Assembly (NCBI GenBank): GCA_902806335.1
Contig: CADCWG010000057.1
Location: forward strand, 1 to 38,724
Length of the DNA: 38,724 bases
Direction: 5' to 3'
Source of the DNA: an uncultured Thermomicrobiales bacterium
Lineage (GTDB): Bacteria; Chloroflexota; Chloroflexia; Thermomicrobiales; UBA6265
Shown: in pieces, positions 34,153 to 38,724 of the stretch
Layout: the number at the start of each line of letters is the position of its first letter
Position numbering within the stretch: the stretch's first letter is position 1
Translations under genes and position numbers: made by a program
The notes under the pieces: generated by a model
Told to the model about the DNA's origin: nothing
The model's input: only the letters and a program-made list of their open reading frames with translations
Databases searched by the model: none

Positions 34153-37038
34153 ATGGGACGCTCCGAGCGGGGCGATGTCCTCGGCTTTGGCGACCTGCTG
34201 CGACGCTTCCGGACCGCCGCGGGATTGACGCGGGAGGAGCTGGCTGACCGCTCGGGGCTGAGCGCACGCGGCATCAGCGACCTCGAGCGTGGCGTGCGGG
34301 CCTGTCCCCGCCCCAGCACCCTCCGTGAGCTCGCCGACGCCCTGGGGTTGACGCCCGCCGACCGTGCCGACTTCATCGCCGTCGGTCGCGACTCGTCGCG
34401 GCCCGCCGAGAACGCCGCGCCGGAGCGAAGCGGTGGGCTCGGCGTGGCGCCGCCGCCCGTGGCGCTGGACGCGCTCGTCGGCCGGGAGGACGACCTCGCC
34501 GCGGCCCAGGCAATGCTCCGCCGTCCCGACGTTCGACTCCTCAACCTCACCGGTCCGGGCGGGGTCGGCAAGACTCGGCTCGCGATGGCGATCCTCGCCG
34601 AGGTGGCCCCGTCGTTCGAGGATGGCGCCCGGTTCGTCGCTCTCGCCACCGTGACGAACCCCGAGATGGTCCTCGCGAGCATCCGCCAGGCCCTCGGGTT
34701 CGAGGAGTGGCCCGGCCGGACGGTGCTTGAGGGACTTCGGACCGCGCTGCGCGACCGCCACCTGCTGCTTGTGCTCGACAACATGGAGCAGGTGATCGCC
34801 GCGGCCGCCGACCTCACCGCGTTGCTGGCGGGCTGCCCGGACCTCAAGATGGTCGTCACGAGCCGGGTGCGGCTCAGGGTCGGGGGCGAAGAGGTCTATC
34901 GGGTGGCGCCGCTGGCCGTCCCCGCTTCGGCCTCGGCGTCGGTGGCCGAGAGCATCGACGAGTACGGGGCCGTCGCGCTCTTCAAGGCGCGGGCTCGGAC
35001 CGTTCGACCGGACCTGACCCTTGGGGCCGACCACGCCGAGACGGTGGTCCAGATCTGCGGGCGGGTCGACGGTCTACCGCTCGGCCTGGAGCTGGCCGCG
35101 GCCCGCCTCGCCGTCCTCCCCCCGGGGCAGCTCCTTGCCCGGCTCGAACGCCGGCTGCCGCTGCTGACCGGTGGGGCGCGCGACGCACCGGGTCGGCACC
35201 GGACCCTGCGCGACGCCGTTTCCTGGAGCTACGACCTGCTGGACCCCGCCACGCAGGTGCTCTTCCGCCGTCTCGCGGTCTTCGTCGGCGGCTGGACGTT
35301 GGAGGCGGCGGAGGCGGTCGCCGGCGACGGCGGAGGCCGTGACACACTCGACGGTCTGACGGACCTCGTCGACGCCAGCCTGGTGCGCCAGGTCGACGCC
35401 TCGGACGCCGGGGAACCACGGTTCGGGCTGCTCGAGACCATGCGGGAGTACGCGACAGAGCTGCTCGCCGCGAGCGGCGAGGCGGACGTGGTGCGCGACC
35501 GCCACGCCGCCTACTACCTGGCGCTTGCCGAGGTGGCCGAGCTGGCGCTGCGACGTTCGGAGCAACTGGTCTGGCTGGCACGGCTCGACGCCGAGCGGGA
35601 TAACCTGCGGGCGGCGGCCGACCGCTTCCTCGCGTTGGGGGACGCGGACGGCGCGATGCGCATCGGCGGCGCGCTCTGGTTCTACTGGTGGATCCGGGGC
35701 GCCTACGCCGAAGGCCGGGCGCGGCTCCGGGCGGCTCTTGACCTGCCCGGCGGGCAGGAGCCAACGGCGGTGCGGGCGAAGGCGCTCAACGCCGACGGCG
35801 TCTCGGCGCTCAGCGAAGGTGACGCCGATGGGGCGATCGGGCGCCACCAGGAGGGGCTGGCGATCTGCCGCCGCGTGGGCGACGAGGGCGGTGCCGCATT
35901 CTCCCTCCTCTGCCTCAGCGCGTGCTTTCTCACCCGCGCCGATCTGGTTCGAGGTGAGTCCGCCGCCGCGGAGAGCCTGGCGATCTACCGTCGCCTGGAT
36001 GATCGTTGGGGGACCGCCGGCACGCTCTGCAACCTCGCGAGCATCGCATTGCTAGGCGGCCACCGCGCCCTGGGCGCCAAGTTGTTGGATGAGAGTCGAG
36101 CGGTCGCCCTGGAGCAGGGGGACCGATGGCAGATCAGCCTTGCCTTGTCCAACCTGGCCAGACTTGCCTTCGAGGCGGACGAGGACCGCCGGGCCGCCGC
36201 CCTGGCGGAGGAGTCCGTGGCGCTGGTTCGCGCCCTTGGGGATCGGCGGGACCTGCCGGGCACACTCGGGACCTTGCTCTTGACATCGCTGCGCCTTGGG
36301 GAGATCGACCACGCTGCGTTCCTCGCGGAGGAGATGATGGCAACGGCCCGAGAGACGGGCGACTCGGGCGGGCTCGCGTTCGCCCACTCGTGCCGAGGAC
36401 TCGTGTCCGACGCACGGGGGGACGCCGAGGGTGCGCTCGCGCACCGTATCGCCTGCCTCCGCGTCGTTGTGGCGTGCGGCGAGGATATCTCCCTCCCCGA
36501 CGCGCTGGAGTCGATCGCGGCGCTTGTCGGGCCACGGGGTCAGGCTGCGGCCGCCGCTCGTTTCCTCGGCGCGGCGGCCGCCCAGCGGGAGACACTCGGC
36601 GTTCCGCTGTCGCCGCGTGACGGGGCAGCGGTTGCGGTCACCGAGGCGGCGTGTCGCGCCGCGGCGGGGGACAGCGCCTATGCGGCGGCCGTGGCGGCCG
36701 GCCGAGCGCTGTCCCTCGAGGCGGTGTGCGCCGAGGCCTTCGCGCTGGAGATCCTCACCGAGCAGGCCGAAATCAGGCCGCCCGAACCTGCCGCTGTCGA
36801 ATCGGGCAAGGGTCATCCCGCCCGCGATGGCCGGACCTCCGGGGACGTCGGGCTCTCGCCGCGGGAGCTCGCCGTGCTGCGCTTGGTGGCCGAAGGGCGG
36901 CGAGACCGGGAGATCGCCGCGGACCTCTTCCTCAGCCGCCGCACCGTCACCTCCCACATGACGAGCATCCTGACCAAGCTCGACGTGCCCTCCAGGGCGG
37001 CCGCCGTCGCCCTCGTGGCCCGCCGCGGTCTGCTCTAG
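34153..37038 (+). CDS. STAND-type regulator with N-terminal XRE and C-terminal LuxR domains
   Basis: 961 residues with four parts. An XRE-type helix-turn-helix is at 12-66 ([23 protein letters not shown]). A NB-ARC/AP-ATPase core runs from about 105 to 370, with P-loop GPGGVGKT at 134-141, Walker B LLLVLDN at 204-210, the sensor VVTSR near 234 and [13 protein letters not shown] at 307. A helical TPR-like region runs from about 430 to 860. A LuxR-type helix-turn-helix is at 900-961 ([36 protein letters not shown]). It should act as an ATP-gated switch that oligomerises on binding an inducer at the repeats. GTG 34144 is an alternative start; no good ribosome site precedes either. Having DNA-binding domains at both ends is uncommon. 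Confidence 0.92.
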   Translation: MGRSERGDVLGFGDLLRRFRTAAGLTREELADRSGLSARGISDLERGVRACPRPSTLRELADALGLTPADRADFIAVGRDSSRPAENAAPERSGGLGVAPPPVALDALVGREDDLAAAQAMLRRPDVRLLNLTGPGGVGKTRLAMAILAEVAPSFEDGARFVALATVTNPEMVLASIRQALGFEEWPGRTVLEGLRTALRDRHLLLVLDNMEQVIAAAADLTALLAGCPDLKMVVTSRVRLRVGGEEVYRVAPLAVPASASASVAESIDEYGAVALFKARARTVRPDLTLGADHAETVVQICGRVDGLPLGLELAAARLAVLPPGQLLARLERRLPLLTGGARDAPGRHRTLRDAVSWSYDLLDPATQVLFRRLAVFVGGWTLEAAEAVAGDGGGRDTLDGLTDLVDASLVRQVDASDAGEPRFGLLETMREYATELLAASGEADVVRDRHAAYYLALAEVAELALRRSEQLVWLARLDAERDNLRAAADRFLALGDADGAMRIGGALWFYWWIRGAYAEGRARLRAALDLPGGQEPTAVRAKALNADGVSALSEGDADGAIGRHQEGLAICRRVGDEGGAAFSLLCLSACFLTRADLVRGESAAAESLAIYRRLDDRWGTAGTLCNLASIALLGGHRALGAKLLDESRAVALEQGDRWQISLALSNLARLAFEADEDRRAAALAEESVALVRALGDRRDLPGTLGTLLLTSLRLGEIDHAAFLAEEMMATARETGDSGGLAFAHSCRGLVSDARGDAEGALAHRIACLRVVVACGEDISLPDALESIAALVGPRGQAAAAARFLGAAAAQRETLGVPLSPRDGAAVAVTEAACRAAAGDSAYAAAVAAGRALSLEAVCAEAFALEILTEQAEIRPPEPAAVESGKGHPARDGRTSGDVGLSPRELAVLRLVAEGRRDREIAADLFLSRRTVTSHMTSILTKLDVPSRAAAVALVARRGLL

Positions 37039-37383
37039 GGACGCTCCCGCCCCGGACGCGCCATCGGTCATTAGACGGACTCCGGCTTTTCGGAGGTGGT
37101 ATCGGGCGGCGCCGGCGGCCATGTCCGCAGGGGACAAGTCGGCCGTGACCCCGCGGGCCAAAGCAACGGTGGTCACCCGGATTCCGTCCTACTCCCCTGC
37201 GCAGGATACGTAGGGCCGGCCGCCCGGGTACGCCCGGCCGAATACGCTGTTTCTACGATGTGGCGTCTGGCTCGTGGGCGGACGATGGGGCCATACACGC
37301 CGATCCGGCTCCGCCCTCCGCGGCGTGGAGGGCGGTGGTCGGCGGGTCCGGAACCCTCGCGCGACACGACGGGAGCAGACGCC
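37039..37383. other. 345-base gap, no gene supported
   Basis: Between the large regulator and the Tat-exported protein. It contains GC-rich partly inverted sequence near 37212-37240 but no perfect hairpin. The promoter of the next gene is presumably here but not clear. Confidence 0.4.
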
Positions 37384-38034
37384 ATGTTCTCAAGGATGTC
37401 CAGCCGGGAGAGTGGGGCGGACGAGCGACGGCCTCAGGTGGTCCACGACGAAGGGACACCGCCTCGCCCGGAGACCGGGCGAACGGGCGACGGGCCGCAG
37501 GTCTCCCGCCGATCGGTGGCGACGTCGGTCGCCGTCCTGGCGCTGGCGCCGGTCGGTGCCGGCCTCCGCCTCCCGTCCGCCGCGGCTGCCCCGTCCGGAC
37601 CGGTCGACGACGGCGGGCAGGGCAAGCTGCCGACCAACGAAGAGCTGGCCCGGCTGTTCTTTGACGAGCTCCACACGGCGGGCGACCTTGACATCGCCGA
37701 TACGATTGTGGCGCCCGACGCCGTGATCCACACCCCGTCCGGGGACCTCGAAGGGCCGGAGGGGATCCGCGGGCTGGTCACGCTGTTCCGGACCGCCTTC
37801 CCCGACGCCGCCTTCCCGATGGAGGACGTGGTCTCCGCCGGCGACCACGTCATCGTCCGGTGGTCGATGTCGGGCACGTCTCGCGGGGACTTCCAGGGCG
37901 TCCCGCCGACCGGGGAGCAGGTGACTACCACGGGCATCACCATCCTCCGGACCCGGGCCGGGCGCATCACCGAGGACTGGGTCCACTTCGACGGGATGGG
38001 CCTGATGCAGCAGCTCGGCGTCGTGATGGTCTAG
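37384..38034 (+). CDS. Tat-exported SnoaL-like (ester cyclase family) protein
   Basis: 216 residues. A long polar N-region of 40 residues is followed by a twin-arginine motif QVSRRSVATSV at 39-49, a hydrophobic core and an AAAAP cleavage region near 66-70. The mature part is a single SnoaL/NTF2-like domain. ELARLFFDELHTAGDLDIADTIVAPDAVIHTP is followed by GPEGIRGLVTLFRTAFPDAAFPMEDVVSAGD, GTSRGDFQGVPPTGEQVTTTGITILR, and DWVHFDGMGLMQQLG. Export through Tat implies folding, possibly with a ligand, before secretion. The fold is common to polyketide cyclases and to many uncharacterised hydrolase-like proteins, so a catalytic claim is not warranted. It starts 345 bases after the large regulator gene. 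Confidence 0.85.
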   Translation: MFSRMSSRESGADERRPQVVHDEGTPPRPETGRTGDGPQVSRRSVATSVAVLALAPVGAGLRLPSAAAAPSGPVDDGGQGKLPTNEELARLFFDELHTAGDLDIADTIVAPDAVIHTPSGDLEGPEGIRGLVTLFRTAFPDAAFPMEDVVSAGDHVIVRWSMSGTSRGDFQGVPPTGEQVTTTGITILRTRAGRITEDWVHFDGMGLMQQLGVVMV

Positions 38035-38137
38035 AGTGCGTCTGCAGAACCCTGGGACCGGGACGTCCCCCGACTTGCCCGGATGCGCCGTCCGGCCGCG
38101 ATCCAGGCAGCCGGACGGCCGGAGGAGGGACCCCGCC

Positions 38138-38724
38138 ATGCGCCGCCTGCCGCTGCTGCGCCCCGTCTTCGCCGTGCTGCTGGTTGCCCTGCTCGCGGTC
38201 CCCACCGCGGCGCGGGCGCGGGACGCCGCCCTGTCGGACCATGGGGCGGCGCTGCCTAAGGGTGCGGTCTGGGAGCCGCTCGCCATGGCGAGGGTCGACG
38301 CGCTGCCCGCCGCGCCGGTAGACATCGGGTTGGACCGGATCACACTGGGCCCGGGCGTGGGCTTCCCGATCGAGCCGGGCGACCCGTCGATCGAGCCTAG
38401 CGACCCGTCGCTGGCCATTGTCCACGTCGAGTCGGGCGAGCTGACCATCCGCTACGCCGCCGCAGTGGAAATGCTGGCGACACCGAAAGTGGTCGCCTGG
38501 GACACCTTTGTGGTCGCTGCGGGTGATCATATCGTCGGCCTGCCGACCTCCGGGGGCGAGCTCCGCAACGACGGCTCGGCACCGGCGGTGTTGCTGGTCT
38601 TCGGCGTCGTCCCGGCCGGCGCCGGGGTGGCTCCCCTGGCGGCCGTCGCCGGGGAGGCGGCCGGGGACGCGGAGGGATCCCGGGCGCCCGACGGGCTGAG
38701 CCACCAGCCGCTGGCCTTCGGTCA
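38138..38724 (+). CDS. Secreted cupin-like protein, truncated by the window edge
   Basis: Open to the end of the window, 195 codons visible. GGAGGAGGG lies before ATG 38138. The N-terminus LLRPVFAVLLVALLAVPTAARA is a Sec-type signal with cleavage expected near residue 27. After a linker, ITLGPGVGFPIEPGDPS, LAIVHVESGELTIRY, WDTFVVAAGDHIVGLP, LRNDGSAPAVLLVFGVVP follow the strand order of a cupin barrel. The metal-binding histidines of a classical cupin are not evident, so it may be non-catalytic. It has the look of the small secreted cupin-domain proteins frequent in Thermomicrobia-like genomes. The C-terminus is missing. Confidence 0.75.
   Translation, partial: MRRLPLLRPVFAVLLVALLAVPTAARARDAALSDHGAALPKGAVWEPLAMARVDALPAAPVDIGLDRITLGPGVGFPIEPGDPSIEPSDPSLAIVHVESGELTIRYAAAVEMLATPKVVAWDTFVVAAGDHIVGLPTSGGELRNDGSAPAVLLVFGVVPAGAGVAPLAAVAGEAAGDAEGSRAPDGLSHQPLAFG

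Overview
This window is G+C-rich chromosomal DNA (roughly 70% by eye) with many GTG starts, GGAGG-type ribosome sites, Tat-type signal peptides on solute-binding proteins and palindromic intergenic repeats. That combination, with several sugar-transport and sugar-oxidation operons, fits a heterotrophic Chloroflexota of the Thermomicrobia/Sphaerobacter kind. This placement is an inference from style; there is no rRNA or marker gene here. I saw no tRNA, rRNA, CRISPR array, phage or transposase gene.

Layout. 1-3.2 kb: glycerol kinase (glpK), a repeat-rich gap and an alpha/beta hydrolase. 3.7-8.4 kb: a GH4 alpha-galactosidase-type enzyme, the decayed C-terminus of a DUF4038/GH140-like glycosidase, a small coiled-coil protein, and a two-gene operon (medium-chain dehydrogenase plus TIM-barrel isomerase). 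8.6-10.6 kb: DinB protein, then a divergent cupin/MarR pair. 10.9-16.5 kb (minus strand): binding protein, two permeases and GH42 beta-galactosidase behind a good sigma70-type promoter. 16.7-22.0 kb (minus strand): a second ABC set (permease, permease, binding protein) followed by a gpsA-like NAD-dependent dehydrogenase. It diverges from a SorC-type regulator at 22.3 kb, with two in-phase repeated operator candidates between them. Neither ABC set carries an ATPase.

23.3-24.2 kb holds a Phd/PIN toxin-antitoxin pair. 24.3-31.0 kb looks like a catabolic island: an FGGY kinase on the minus strand, diverging from a sorbitol-dehydrogenase-like MDR, a glpD-type FAD dehydrogenase, another zinc MDR and a class II aldolase. 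31.2-33.3 kb has a four-helix membrane protein and a PfkB kinase. 34.2-37.0 kb is a large regulator with an XRE domain at the N-terminus, a STAND ATPase core and a LuxR domain at the C-terminus. The right end has a Tat-exported SnoaL-like protein and a secreted cupin-like protein that runs off the window.

Working model (inference): oligogalactosides are imported by the 12.9-16.5 kb transporter and cut by GH42 and GH4. A polyol or sugar acid enters through the SorC-linked transporter. It is oxidised by the MDR proteins, phosphorylated by the FGGY or PfkB kinase, and then enters glycolysis through GlpD/GpsA-type oxidation or the class II aldolase. The substrate of the second branch cannot be read from sequence and is the most interesting open point.
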